From NCBI GenBank assembly GCA_025449115.1, contig JAHLKC010000056.1, positions 124,001 to 188,000 of the forward strand: 64,000 bases of DNA, given 5' to 3'. Below the pieces are notes generated by a model. The model searched no databases, was not told the origin of the DNA, and worked only from the letters and a program-made list of their open reading frames with translations. Source of the DNA: Chytridium lagenaria (lineage: Eukaryota; Chytridiomycota; Chytridiomycetes; Chytridiales; Chytridiaceae). Numbering within the stretch: position 1 is the first letter of the stretch; each line of letters starts with the position of its first letter. The position numbers and the translations under genes are program-made. This document shows positions 23,435 to 35,449 of the stretch, in pieces.

Positions 23435-23458
23435 CATGATCCAGCTCTGAATCTGGAC
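23435..23458 (+). promoter_or_regulatory. Conserved upstream palindromic element, copy B
   Basis: CATGATCCAGCTCTGAATC followed by TGGAC, preceded by a second CATGATTCAG at 23419. It ends 123 nt before ATG 23581 and is followed by a TATA-like GAATAAAAC. This is the same element as in copies A, D and E despite wide divergence of the coding sequences. Confidence 0.55.
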
Positions 23459-23580
23459 TTTGACGAATAAAACGTCTGCTCGTTTCCCCCTGTGCTTATC
23501 GCTTTCACTTATCGAAACAACTATAACAAGAACAAAGGACAGCGAGCTATTTTCTGCTTCTGCATGTACAATAGTACGCA

Positions 23581-26124
23581 ATGCTTCCATCGGCAACATT
23601 AGACATATGCAGCGAAACGATGACGACATCAAACGAGATATTGGAGTCAATGATGGTGGCCACATGGAGGATGACTTTATTACAGACCATGGTGACCGTG
23701 GGGAAAGGCTCGATGAAGCCAGAAAACGTAAGTTTCTTCGCATGGCTCCACCGCTCTCCCACCGCATTTTCTTACAACGTCAACTGCTCGTCCCCTGCTA
23801 CCAGCACAAGCTCGGCTGCCATAAAGCCGCCGTCGCTCTCCAACGCCTGATAACTAATAACGGCAATGAAATTGTAGCCGTGATCAAGGACTTTGGAGTG
23901 AACCTCTTGGAAAGCTTTGTGTGCGAGGAGTCGAAGCCTGAGAAGGCAGGTTCATGTAAGACTTTTCGCTGTTTTAACAACGGCGTGTAGGTAAAAGTTG
24001 AGTGCGCTGAGAGTAGCGATACTCTAACAGACGAGACTTTACGGCTCTCGGTAAGACCATATTTTGTGTTGGACGACGAAACTCAAGTTAATTTCTTACG
24101 AGTAGAACGCGACATACACGTCTGGAGAAACTGAGACTAGTCGTCCGTCGAGCATCAAGAATCCAGATTCCAACGTGCCTGCACCTTTACGCCAATACAG
24201 CTTCTTTGACGTAAGTGAAATCTACTGCACACATGTTTCTTTCTTCTTCGCATTTCTACGTCACGAAGTAATTCTTTTCTTGTTTTTGTCAATAGACTCC
24301 TCGGCAGAGTATTCCTGATCTTGCTTGCAATACCTCGTCTTCTCACGAAGTCAGCACCGATATTTCAGATTTAAAAATCAAAAGACTGATGTGGAAGAGC
24401 AACACGACCTTCATGCCAGTAATGTTGATATGAATGTGAGTTTTCTACGAATCTTTACCCATTTGCTATTATCGGGTACTCATTTTTTGCGGTGTGCAAG
24501 GCTACTGCGGACGCCTCCACCCCCTCTGATTCCCACAATTGTAAGAATGGCGCTATTCATCGCGACTTTAAGGCGGAGGACAATTGTATTACAGAGGATA
24601 TGAGTGCCATGGAACAACTTGATGCGCTTGCGGCTCTTTTAAAGGTACGTGATCTCTTTCCGTGTCATCTCAATGTTTTTATATATGTCTCTCTTTTTTT
24701 AACGGGGTTTTGAAGGCTGCTATCGATGAATTCAGGACGACCGAATGCGATTCTTCTTCCGGGGAAAATCGTGGTTCGCGTTTTAATGGGCCTGAGGGTG
24801 AGGGGACCAGTATTGAAGAAACGACAGTACGGTATCGGGTTGAGGATGGGATGGCTGTTGTCTGCAAGGTTATGTTCCTTCTGCTTTTTTTCTAAGTCGT
24901 TTCATGAATTCTGCATTATAATATTGAAATCTATGTATGATAGAATGCGAATGATTACGAAGAATCTGTGCCTAATTTTCAAGAGGAGACCGACATAGAG
25001 GATGCCTACAATTTGTTGGCATTCCCACGTGATTTTCCGGACGGCAAGTCTGTGCCGGGGCTTGGTGATGAGATGGTAGCCGATGCTACTTCTACTCTTA
25101 AAATGGCTTCTTCCGATATTATTTTCTCGGCCTTTGATCTCAACAATGAAGTCAACGACCGCAACGACGTCCCTGCAGAATTTAGGGATCCGATCTTTTG
25201 GCGGCTTCCCATTTAGGGTCGTTGACTTTGCGGATGTTGTGGGTAATGAGTCTGGTGTGAGATGCAGAGGTGGCTCGGAGAATGGAATTGGGGTAGGGAT
25301 GGAGAAGAAGACTGGGTCGGACCATGAGATCAGAGAAGGTTTTACTATGAGAGGTGGCGAGGAGATGGTCTCGTGGATGCTAGAGCAGGAACGGCTGAAT
25401 CAACGACTAATGAAGGTTCTGTTGTGTATGAAACCTTCTTCTATCGCATCGGCGGATTTACGTGATAGCTTGAACTTTGGGCAGGTTTTGGACCAGTTTC
25501 CAACTTCCGCTTTCACAAATGACGAATACACATCTCACGGCGTCGTCAGTGAGGGTGCTGGACGAGGTGTCCTGCAGGAGGGCTTGACAGTGTTGTTGAA
25601 ACTGAGTGTTTCGCACACGCTGGTGATCACGTTGTTGAGCGAATCGCTTGTATTATAGAAGATGTTGGCAAGGCTGGAGACGTATTGTAAGTATAACGTG
25701 TGCCGGCGACTTTCGTTTTCTTTTTTTTTCTTCATTACCTTCAGTTCAAGCGTGCTTTGCCTGCTCACCTGAATTACCTTCCTGTGCTATCCCTCAGTCA
25801 AATACCTCTTCTCCTATGATTTACTCCAGCTTTCTGGACCCCAGCGGCACCACAAGGTCTCACGAGGCTGGCGTGGTTAATGCCCTCGATAACTGCACCA
25901 AAAGTCTGCGCATGAACATAAACGTTGATGCTCCTTGGACGGATATGTACTCTGAGCTTGATGCCGCTCGGTTGGCCAGGACGCTTAAATACCGTAACCG
26001 ATGCTGTAACCGTGGAAATGTAGGAGCCTTCCTTTCTAAAACGTGTATTAATGAGGTTTTTTTTTTGAGTAGATCAAAGCGGAGAGTGCGTTTGGTGAAG
26101 CCGAGGAAGTCGTGGGAGTCTTGA
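23581..26124 (+). CDS. Copy B of the phase-0 modular acidic gene family (diverged)
   Basis: At least ten exons. Exon 1 is 49 codons as in copy A (MLPSATLDICSETM, 'SMMVATWRMTLLQTMVTVGK'). Exon 2 starts at 23805 with 'HKLGCHKAAVALQRL'. Exon 3 is again 20 codons ('VKVECAESSDTLTDETLRLS') and exon 4 starts 'NATYTSGETETS'. Later exons include the signature 'NDVPAEFRDPIFWRLP' and, near the end, 'DMYSELDAARLARTLKYRN' and a basic tail (SKRRVRLVKPRK). Introns are GT-AG and almost all phase 0. One-base frame breaks occur near the exon 2 donor (about 23955), in exon 5 (about 24385), after 25214 and near 25590, so the copy is either decaying or affected by indels. If the last intron is strictly phase 0 the stop moves to about 26183. 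Acidic overall; function unknown. Confidence 0.6.
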
Positions 26125-26756
26125 ATCTTGGGTTATGGAATTTTATGGTGAAATTGTCTAGAAGTAGGGTTTATGGCTTTTAAGATTTGCGTTTAATCAT
26201 GTACTCGTGCTGGTGGTTATAAGTGGCCTTTTTCCTTAATATAAACCAGTATGAATTTTATGAATTTTACTACGATCGGATTCACTTTTATCCAGCAGCA
26301 GAGAAACCTTTTCTCATCGCGCAGTATTATTCCTTAAAGATACCAGCAGGTAACAACATTGGCCAAAGTTGACAAAGTACAATGAGCGACTATAAGGTCA
26401 CGTGCCCGACTTGTCGCTCTTGGTCTCGTCCAAACACACGGACGCGACTTTTCTCCATCCTCAAGAGACGCCGTTCCATTGAGGAGTTGGTACAATTGTA
26501 GGGGAGCTGCATCTGATGGGTAGAACGGTGGTTGCTCCAGATAGAAGCACGAATCCGATGAACCCTCTCGCTAGACGATTGGTTGCTTGACCAGAGTGAT
26601 GGGAATCGAGTACGCTGTTTTAGACTCATCCGTTCCTCCCATCCAGAATGCAAGACAAGGGTTTTACTATTCATAATTGAAGCGGTTCGTCCCTTCACGA
26701 AGCTGCCTTTTTATTCTGAGCGAAAATGGCTCCCAGGATTCTTTGATTCATGAGGT

Positions 26757-26786
26757 CATGATTCAGGTTCAGATTTGGCACTGGAC
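26757..26786 (+). promoter_or_regulatory. Conserved upstream palindromic element, copy C
   Basis: CATGATTCAGGTTCAGATT then TGGCACTGGAC, followed by a TATA-like GAATAAAAGG. It ends 107 nt before ATG 26893. It is more diverged than the other four, but keeps GATTCAG and the closing GGAC. Confidence 0.45.
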
Positions 26787-26892
26787 GAATAAAAGGCGGA
26801 CACCCTCTTCCTTATGAAGACCTCTTTTCAACTGTTCTGGTTAGACATTAAGGCTTTAGATAAACCTTCTTCATTCAACTTCTCTACACACC

Positions 26893-28296
26893 ATGCCTTT
26901 CTCAAGCCTCGCAAACTTGTGCGAAGACGGGATAATGCCATCAAATTTAAAGAGTATGATGGCGACTACATGGAAGACTACCTTGTTAAATTCAATGATC
27001 ATAGTGGGAAAAGAGACTATGAGTCCGGAGAGCGTAAGATAGTTTCCATCGTTTTTTTATTTCACTCTTTTTTTTTGATATTAAATTACCGTCCACGCTT
27101 GTAAATAGTATAAGCTGGGCTGCGAGAAGGCCTGTGTCGCTCTTCGACGTTTGACGAAAACTCTCGACAAATTGGCAAGCACATGCGATAATGATCTTGA
27201 GGACGCTATCAAATACTTTGTGGCAAATCTAACGGATGGTGTTCAGCTTGTTGAAAAGGTAGGCTTACATTCTTCAAATTGTTTATCTAAATCAGATATA
27301 GTCCGACGATGAGTGTGTTGGGAGCGCCGAGACTTTGACCGACGAAGCCCTTCGTTTTTCGGTAAGATATACGATTTATCGTGAGCTGTATATTCACATA
27401 TTTGGTATATAGAATGCGACTTGTAACATAGGAGTGATATCAGGGCGTCCTTCGGGAATCGGCGGTACGGGCTCCGATGCAGGTGGTTATGCCTCCGGTC
27501 AGGACTCCTTTGTAAACGAGGGCAGCAGTGATGTCGAGGAAACGAATTATATAATGGCAACCGAGGTTGCCCCTTCCACCGCTGCCGTCGACAGCCTTCT
27601 CTGCAATGCATTTGTGGAGTCTGAACTTTTTGATCTCGAAACGGAGGTCCCCGGCAATTCAATCGACGATGCCGACGTCCCTGCCGAATTTAAGGATCCG
27701 TTCTTTTGGGCGAACTCCCTGCCGAACATTGATTTTGAGGAGGTTCTTGCTACCACTGAGGTTATTGGAGAGAAAAATAGGGATAGTTTAGAAACTGACG
27801 TCTCTATTGCCCACGTTCCTTCGTACCTAAACTTCACCGCCGATATTCCTTGTATGGCAATTTACGCAGAGCTGAATGCAGCGAGGTTGACTATGGCGCT
27901 TAGAAATGGCAACGAGGCTGAGGCCGCTGCTATGAACGTGAGGGCTTCTTGTTGATTTCCGTTGTTTTTTTTTATATTTTAACCATATTACGACTCTTCC
28001 CAGAAGGCCTTGTTGATGAATCCAAAGTAGCTCTACAGCTCGTCGCAAACCCTTACATGAACTTGGATGCCGTTGTTCCGCAAGCGGTTATTGACGCGGA
28101 GGTTGACGTCGCGACACTGTTGATGGCGGTTCAGTTGGGCAACGATGCGGAAACCCTTTTTCTTGAAGTTTCTCAGTCAAAGCGGATGGATTGTTCTGAG
28201 GAGCCAAGATATTTGAGGAAGGCGCCTTCTCAGGAGGCGTTTCGGTGTAAATCATTTGTGTGGACGGTTTATAAGGCGCAGTCGGCATTGTTTTGA
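26893..28296 (+). CDS. Copy C of the phase-0 modular acidic gene family (most compact)
   Basis: Five exons: 26893-27033 (47 codons, MPFSSLANLCEDGIMP), 27109-27258 (50 codons, YKLGCEKACVALRRL), 27302-27361 (20 codons, ending TLTDEALRFS), 27413-27937 (175 codons, starting NATCNIGVISGRPSG) and about 28004-28296. The first three introns and the exon 4 donor are phase 0. Exon 4 seems to be a fusion of several exons of the longer copies and contains 'DADVPAEFKDPFFWANSLPN' and 'IYAELNAARLTMALRNGNEA'. The first four exons have no frame break, which makes this the best copy for deciding what the family is. The last exon acceptor (CCCAG before AAGGCC) gives a one-base mismatch with the preceding phase. 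No signal peptide, membrane segment or known domain. Confidence 0.7.
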
Positions 28297-29409
28297 GGAG
28301 CGCCTACTGGATTTTTTCTGTTTGAATACACTACACTTTTAGCGCAAAATGTGAGTGCGGTTTTCTCTATGTGTGGGGGTTTGTGTAAAGGCACACCGTA
28401 TATTCCCTAACATTAGTGAAACTAAATTTAGTGTAAATCCGCGGATATGGATGATTTTAGAGTATTTTCACTAGCCTCTGTTACGCCACTAGTCAACAAT
28501 AGGAATTTATACTTGACATCAATGCGAATTAGGCGTAGTTTTTAGTAAGCGCCAACTTCGGTGTATTCAGTAGTGTCTATCTTCACGACTCAGAGTAATT
28601 TTGTAAACTTCAGCAATTGTATTATTTACATTTCATATGTTTAACACAAAGATTGCATAACAGTGTCTACCGTGAGTCGTTTTTACACCACCGTTGTTGC
28701 GAAACTTTGTGTGAGTTTACAACTTTCAGCATGGATTTTACACTGACCTCCTTAGTCACTTTAGTGTAAATAGCACTAGTCTCGGTATTCGACTTCACTT
28801 TAAGATTTATAACGAGGTGAGGTTAGTGGGGGAAAATAGAACTATTGTGTTTTCATACCAACCTGTGTCCAGGATCGATCCAAAACATATGTGAGTCGAA
28901 TATGCTTCCTCCTCGCAGGCCTTCATTGGGAAGATTCCTTCAGAGTTCGTGATTGATTTTTCGCGTTAACATGGCCCGTGTGAAGGCATGATTGCAGACT
29001 AACTGTACATTCAAACTAAAAAACGTTTAGGTCTAGAAATGCATGGTCAACACCGACATCAGGAGGTCTGCAACGAAGATCAATTTTAAGGTTAGAACAG
29101 TCAGCATTTCGTCCCTACACACAACTATATTCAAAGAGGGATTGAAAATCTCCCGATTGCGCTCCATGGCTACGTGGCAATCATTTACAGTCGAGTCCAA
29201 CAGGCTTTGAGGAGTAAATTATAGAGCGCGTCGATCTTTAGCGCAATTTTCATAAGGTTTCCAGACGGTTATTCCAAAGTCTCAGAGAATCTCTAGATCT
29301 TAGTGCGCAGCTCCCGCTTAAGTTTCAGCTACCCTTCATCCTTACGTCGTGTTAATCATTCTGCGGTTAGCTGGCTTGCTTTGTAAAACATCACCCGCCC
29401 TGCACAGTC
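28297..29409. other. Intergenic region, no gene seen
   Basis: 1.1 kb upstream of the haem peroxidase fusion. Stops occur in all frames and no repeat or RNA gene is visible. It presumably contains the promoter of the fusion gene. Confidence 0.4.
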
Positions 29410-32400
29410 ATGACAACGAGGCACTATGAGAGGGGACAAGGGTCACACGTGCCGACATCACACGTAGCCGTCTCGACGTCTCTCGTTCTCCTTCTAGTTC
29501 TCATCGGCTTTTCTTCAGCTCAAACAAACGTCACCGAAGTCCAGAGCTACAATGGCTACGGTAACAACAGGATGAACCCTACCTGGGGTGCGGTTGGTAC
29601 ACCTTACATAAGGATGGTCCCACCGACCTATGGACCAAATCAATGTAGGTTCAGAAGTACCTTGCAATTATTATTTAGACGAACTTTTTTTGCAGCTCCA
29701 GGAGGTTCAACCAGACCGAACGCGCGACTTATTTCAAACCAGCTCTTTTCGAAGAGTCCATTTCTTTACTCAAACAAAAACGTGACGGACTTTTTGCCGA
29801 ATTGGGGGCTCCTTCTTCATATGGACGTCATGGTGACTGAGCGAAACCAATGTAAGCCCACTTTTAGCAATCGAAGGGCACTAATAGTATGTGTAGCCGA
29901 TCCTTTCCACATCCCCGTAACCTCACCCGACCCTTTTTTCAATCCCGCCGGTCTCAGCAACATCAGCATCAGCATGAATCGATCTGTACACATTGCTGTA
30001 GACGCGACGAGAAATCTTCGAGTTCATGTTAATTCTGTGTCCAGTTTTATTGATGGCAGTAGCCTCTATGGACTTACTAACGAAACTGCAATGAGTATGA
30101 GGAGTTTTAGAGATGGGCTGCTGAAAAGTCAGAATTTCTCGACGGGAGAGTTTCCAGTAAAGACTACTGGAGGCATGTTCTTATTTCCTTTAATGGATGC
30201 CAATAGGACTCCTGTAAGTATCTTGTGTTATCTTTTTTCTTTTCGTAGTCATCACTTATTGAATTCCCATTTTTTCTACAATAGCAAATCCTTGCTATTC
30301 ACATCGTATTGCTCAGAGAGCATCAGCGTCGAGCACGAGAAATCAAGGCTGTTTACCCGAATTGGTCTGATGAGCAGATTTATCAAAGAGCTAGAAGATG
30401 GGTCATCGCTATTATCCAAAAAATTACCTATGAACAAGTAAGTTTTTATCGCCCTTCTTCCATCTCACATACATAGTACCTCCCGGTTGTTCTTGGCGAG
30501 CCTCTTGCTCGCTATACCGCCTACAACGATACTATCAACCCACAAGCCGACATATTCTTCACAAATGTTGCCATGCGCTACGGTCACAGCGCAATCGCGC
30601 AGCTCGTAATGCGGTACGAGGAGAACGGTCAAGTCTCTGATGTGGGACATCAGTTAATCCGGAACTGTATTTTTGGATCAAATCCTTGGGATGTGCAGAC
30701 GCATGGGGTCGAATCTTTGCTTAGGGGCATGGCCATACAGAAGGAACAGCTGGTAGATGTGAGCGTTGTGGACGATATGAGGGATCATTTTGTTGTTAGG
30801 GGGTTAAATTAGATTTGCCGGCCATTGATGTGCAGAGGTGAGAAGGTTATACACTTTGGGAATTAACCCTTGCTTTTCAATTCCATATTAAAGAGGCCGA
30901 GACACTGGGATTCCTGACTACAACACTTGTCGCGAATCGTTTGGTCTTCATCGAGTGTTCCTGTGGTCCGAGATCACGTCGGATATTGACGTACAAATTC
31001 GATTGAGGCAACTTTACAATGACGATATCAATAGTGTTGATGCCATCGTTGGTAAGTCTTTTCCTTGGAACTGCGTATATACGTAAATTCGATCAACTAA
31101 ATTTGAACTATCAGGTGCAATGGCCGAAAATCATCAGGGATCTGGAGTGCTTGGAGAGCTTTTCGGGGTTTCTATACGGGAGCAGTTTACAAGGTTGCGC
31201 GATGGAGACAGGTGTGTACAGTTTTGAATTCACCGCACTTCCCAGTTGAAACTTTCGCATAATCTCTGTTACTTGCTTATTATAACATCAAAAATCTCAC
31301 ACGTATTTAATGAAGGTTTTGGTACGAGTCTCCGGGCATTCTTACCGACGATGAAAAACTGGCATTATCGAGAATATCTCTTGGCGACATTATCAAGCTC
31401 AACTCAAGGATCATCGCATACCCAGCAAACCCTTTTCGCACTAGCACCGGCAGCTCCCCCTTATCGCAATCAGCCCCCTCCTCTCCGACAACTTCATCAG
31501 ATTCTTCCTGATTGAGATGCTGGGTACTCTTAGGTTGACGTGGACGGTGAGGGCTAGTGACGGGATGGTGGATTTTTTGTTTCAGAGCAATGCGTCAGGG
31601 TGGTTTGGATTTGGGATTGGATCGAATATGGTGAACGCAGATATATATTTCGCAACAAAAAGTAGCAACGGGAGTCTCACCGTTATTGATAGTTGGAGGT
31701 AGGACCTGCCCGAGTGTTTCTACGCGAATTAATACCGTTGCTTTTCAGCTCTTCTTCAGGTGCTCCCCAACCCGATACCTCCGTCGGCGGCCAAAACAGC
31801 ATTCAACGAATACAAGACGTAACCTCTTTATACCCAACGTCCCGTCAATCCGTCCAATTTTCGCGGGCTCTCACCACCTCTGACTCCCGTGACGCTGACA
31901 TTCCCAACGGCCCCATCCGTCTCATCTTCGCCTTCCACCCCTCCTCCCATGATTATAGGTACCATGAATCCAACCGTGGTGTAGTAGACGTCAATCTTTA
32001 CGCAAAGGGAGTCAGCCTCTCGGCGTCTGGATCTCCTATGGTGCCCATGAGTTTGAAAATTCTGCATGGGTTTTCCATGTTTTTGGCGTTTGCGGTGATT
32101 TATCCGGTGGGCATTTTTGTGGCAAGGTATTATACGGATTTAAATAAGTGGGTTGAACTTCATGCAACGTTGATGGCAACGGCGACGTCCGATGTAAGTA
32201 TACTTTGTAAAGATGCACTTTGCTTTTGGAAAAGATGATGCTTTTTGGCGGAATACCTAGTTTCAATCTTGACTTTGTCGAACTTTTTTTTATTCCCCCC
32301 TGTTTAAAAAAAAAATAACGTGTTATGCCCCACTAACAAATCGTTTTTGAATCTATAGGTTCTTATCACTGCTCTTACCGCCATCATTGGTAGTTACAGC

Positions 32401-34832
32401 GATTCTGACCATCTTCACGTCCGTCTCGGTATTATCATCGTCGGTCTCGTCTTCACCACCATGTTCACCGGCTACGTTGCTTCCAAAATCACCGTTAAAT
32501 TCCTTCAGCCTTATATCACCTACATCCGCCTCCTACACCGTATTCTCGGTTTCGGCACCTACGCCTTTGGCCTCGTCACTGGATATTTTGGCGCTGTGGC
32601 TATTCAGTATGGAGATGAAACAAAGTGGTGGATTGCAAAAGCCTATATAGGGTTGGTTGGGTTCATGCCGATCTTGTGTTCATTTATGGAGAGTTTTATA
32701 AAAGGACGGGGATGGGAGGTATTAAGAATTCGAATTTGCAAAAGGCTATGGCGGGTGATGATAAGAATGAAAAGCTACCGCTTTTTATGTGGGAGGATGT
32801 GAATCAGAGGGTGTCTTTGGGGCAAAATGGATTATTATTGAAGATACTATATGTAAGTTCATTATCTCATATATTAGGATTTTTTTCACCACTTTTTGTT
32901 TTAAAAAGCTCTTACTTTAGCTCGTTGTCTTGTAATTTTTATCGCCTTGTTATGTTCATAAGGATCTTTGACTAAAAGTTAATTTTCTCAATTTCTCTCT
33001 CCAGATGATATCGAGTCGTTCATTGATAGGCACCCAGGTGGCTCTGCCATTATCCGCAACTACATTGGTTTGGACGCAACCAATATCTTCAAAGGCAATA
33101 CGCGAAGCACCATGGAGAGATCCCGTAGTAAAAAGAAGAGCAAGCCGACAAGTCCGCTTTTCGAGGTTCGAGCCACAAACACTCACGCTTCGCTGTATAT
33201 CTTCTCGGATCTATGGCCGTTGGACGACTTCGTAAAAGCGAAGACGACGATCACTCAGAGGTTCTCTCACGAGAAAGCAGCGTAGTATCGAAAATCAACG
33301 TGACTCAACGTCCTCAAAGTATCTTAATGAGAACCCGAAGTTGGAAGGACAACGAGGACACTCTTCCTCAAAGTCCTCAACGTACCGCAGACCCGCTATT
33401 TCTGCAAACCAAGTTCCGTACATATACCGTGTCCACGAAAGCACAAATTACTGGCGCTGGCGCAAAGTACCCCGTATATCATCTTCGGTACGACTTTGAA
33501 CGTGGTGGATGACAAATTCACGGTGAAGCCGGGACAGTCAGTGTCGTTCCAGCATGTGGATGAGGACGGGAAGATTGTTACTAGGTCTTATACTCCGCTA
33601 AGATGTGATAATGAGGGGGGTATTGACTTTTTTGTTAAAATGTACGGAGGGGAGATGACCAAACATCTCTTGGTGACTAGATCGATTAGAATCAGAGGAC
33701 CGGTGCAATCAATGGAAGTATTGAATCGAAATGGAATTAATGGTTGCTGGAAGGTGCTCGGACTTATTGCTGGAGGAACAGGTTTGTACCATTTTCTTCC
33801 ATGTGACTGTCAACATTCTATAAGAAGTCGCAAAGATCCCTTCCCCCATTTTCTTCTTCTACTTATAATTTCATTATTTCGCAGGCCCAGTCCCATGCTA
33901 CTCATGATCGACTATCATCTCAAATATGGCTCTCGCGATCCCGTCAGTAATCGTCCTACATTCAAGATCCACCTACTCATTATAAACCATTCGGACAGCG
34001 ACATTTTTGCCGCCAAAATCGTCGAAGACATAGAAAAAGCTTGTGAAGGCGCCCTTACTGTCAATTACATGATCAGTACTCCTTCTCAGCAATATTTGCC
34101 GAAACCTGGAATCATCATTGGAAAACTTTCCCAAGAGGTTATTGTGTCGACTATGCCTAGGCTACCCGTGGATAACAAGTCTCCTACTCGAACACCTTCC
34201 GTTATTCCCACTCAAAGACAGGGAGTAGGCCATCCGAGCGTTTTGACTCATCGTAAAAGCTTCACTTTCAGTCCCAACCTTTCCGATAAAGGTAATATAC
34301 TCAATATGATTTTATTTTAATCAACTTAAGGCATCATTGAAGCCGGAGAAAACGGAAGTATAGACGCTGAGATCCCAGCTCTATCTACTAAAAATCCCAG
34401 TAGCCCCGCTTATCGCAGTAATACTCGTGATGACGCTGCCATTCGCTTCAATATCCGCGAATCTGGTGGTGCCACTGGTATGCCAATGTTGATGCGTGAG
34501 GATTCGTCGTATAAACGCAGAAGCTATGAAGACAATAACAGAATGACTCAAGCACGGTCTAGAACGTTTAGCATACAACAGTCGGTCCTCGGGAATGACG
34601 TGGGGCTGCCATCACCCGCAGCACAGGAAGTAGATCTTGACTTGGATATGTGTCGAAATATGGCTATGATGGTTTGCGGGTGAGTTTAAAATATCCTTGT
34701 TCCTTTTCGTCGATATTCGCGGACTTCAGATGCTAATATTTTCTTCCCTCAAGACCCACCATGATGAACAACGCAGTGAGCGATCTCCTTCAGGACATGG
34801 GCTACCCAGCAGATATGATCTACACAATGTAA
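29410..34832 (+). CDS. Haem peroxidase-DOMON-cyt b561-cyt b5-FAD/NAD(P)H reductase fusion
   Basis: One multi-exon gene on the plus strand (first exons 29410-29644, 29696-29851, 29897-30213, 30285-30437, 30477-30837). Order: signal peptide ('VSTSLVLLLVLIGFSSAQT'); animal-type haem peroxidase (about 29560-31500) with distal 'WGLLLHMD', 'DGSSLYG', 'LREHQRRARE', proximal-His 'MRYGHS', 'LDLPAIDVQRGRDTGIPDYN' and 'RLRDGDRFWYE'; DOMON (about 31530-32000, 'SGWFGFGIGSNMVNADIYF'); six-helix cytochrome b561 (32040-32790) with His in 'LHGF', 'ELHA', 'DHLHVR' and 'LLHR'; cytochrome b5 (about 32770-33110, 'HPGGSAIIRNYIGLDATNIF'); FAD domain ('RSYTPL', 'GGEMTKHL', 'IRGPV'); NAD(P)H domain ('GLIAGGTG', C-terminal 'MVCGPTMMN'). 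Stop at 34830-34832. A G-run indel near 30800 and frame changes near 31500 and in the b561/b5 linker are needed. Inferred role: cytosolic NAD(P)H electrons cross the membrane to a secreted-side peroxidase/DOMON head. Confidence 0.8.
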
Positions 34833-35169
34833 ATTCGACGTGAACATTGTAAATACCAAAAAGTGTAATAAATGTCCGGATAAGACTACCTAGCGCGGTC
34901 TCTTCGCAGTAACGTTCTAATCCACACGTTGTCAGAGTAGCGACGTCCGAAACAGTTTGTGTTTTTGACACCATTTTTCGAGATGCTTCCCGCTCCACCC
35001 ATCTTCAATCCATCTCTCGAGCACCCAGCTGATGAATGCATTGACGCTGCAAAGAGGCTGGCTGTCATCGGATGCGTGAAAAGGTTTTATGACGTTCCTA
35101 TAGGTACACTCATCCATAATGCTTGCTTTCCGACAGCTCCGCAAACGAGCGGGATCGAATGCCCCTGAA
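34833..35169. other. Intergenic region between the peroxidase fusion and copy D
   Basis: A short plus-strand frame (34959-35168) reads 'HPADECIDAAKRLAVIGC', which I cannot place; it may be chance. No supported gene. Confidence 0.35.
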
Positions 35170-35449
35170 ATACTCACCCACCACCACCCATCAAAATGCA
35201 GGAAGAGAAGGATCGACCCTCAGCAAGAAGATTTGCTCGTTGATGGGATGGCTCACCATCTCTCTCCAACCACAAAGGCTCGCAGAAGATTTCGTGATTC
35301 AGCAGCCATGATTCAGCTCCGAATCGGACCTGTGAGGAAAAGAGAGGGTCACTCTCTCTACTGCGAAGCTCTTCATACATTCTTTCTCAAAAACGACAGC
35401 GTTAGAGATATGAACCACATCCTTCCCTTCGCTCTTCACTCTTTCTACC
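35170..35449 (+). repeat. Duplicated promoter-proximal block of family copy D
   Basis: From 'CATCAAAATGCAGGA' to the start codon this is nearly identical to the same region upstream of copies A (minus strand) and E. The similarity stops abruptly at about 35185 on the upstream side, whereas A and E remain similar for another 700 nt. Confidence 0.7.
35307..35329 (+). promoter_or_regulatory. Conserved upstream palindromic element, copy D
   Basis: CATGATTCAGCTCCGAATC followed by GGAC, preceded by another GATTCAG. It ends 121 nt before ATG 35450. Confidence 0.6.

Noticed and set aside
29410..31500. Fungal linoleate diol synthase (peroxidase-P450)
   Set aside because: Peroxidase motifs are of the animal type and no cytochrome P450 haem-Cys motif follows; DOMON and b561 follow instead.
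34959..35168. Short frame 'HPADECIDAAKRLAVIGC' as a separate gene or family exon
   Set aside because: No splice sites or similarity at the expected position relative to the other copies.
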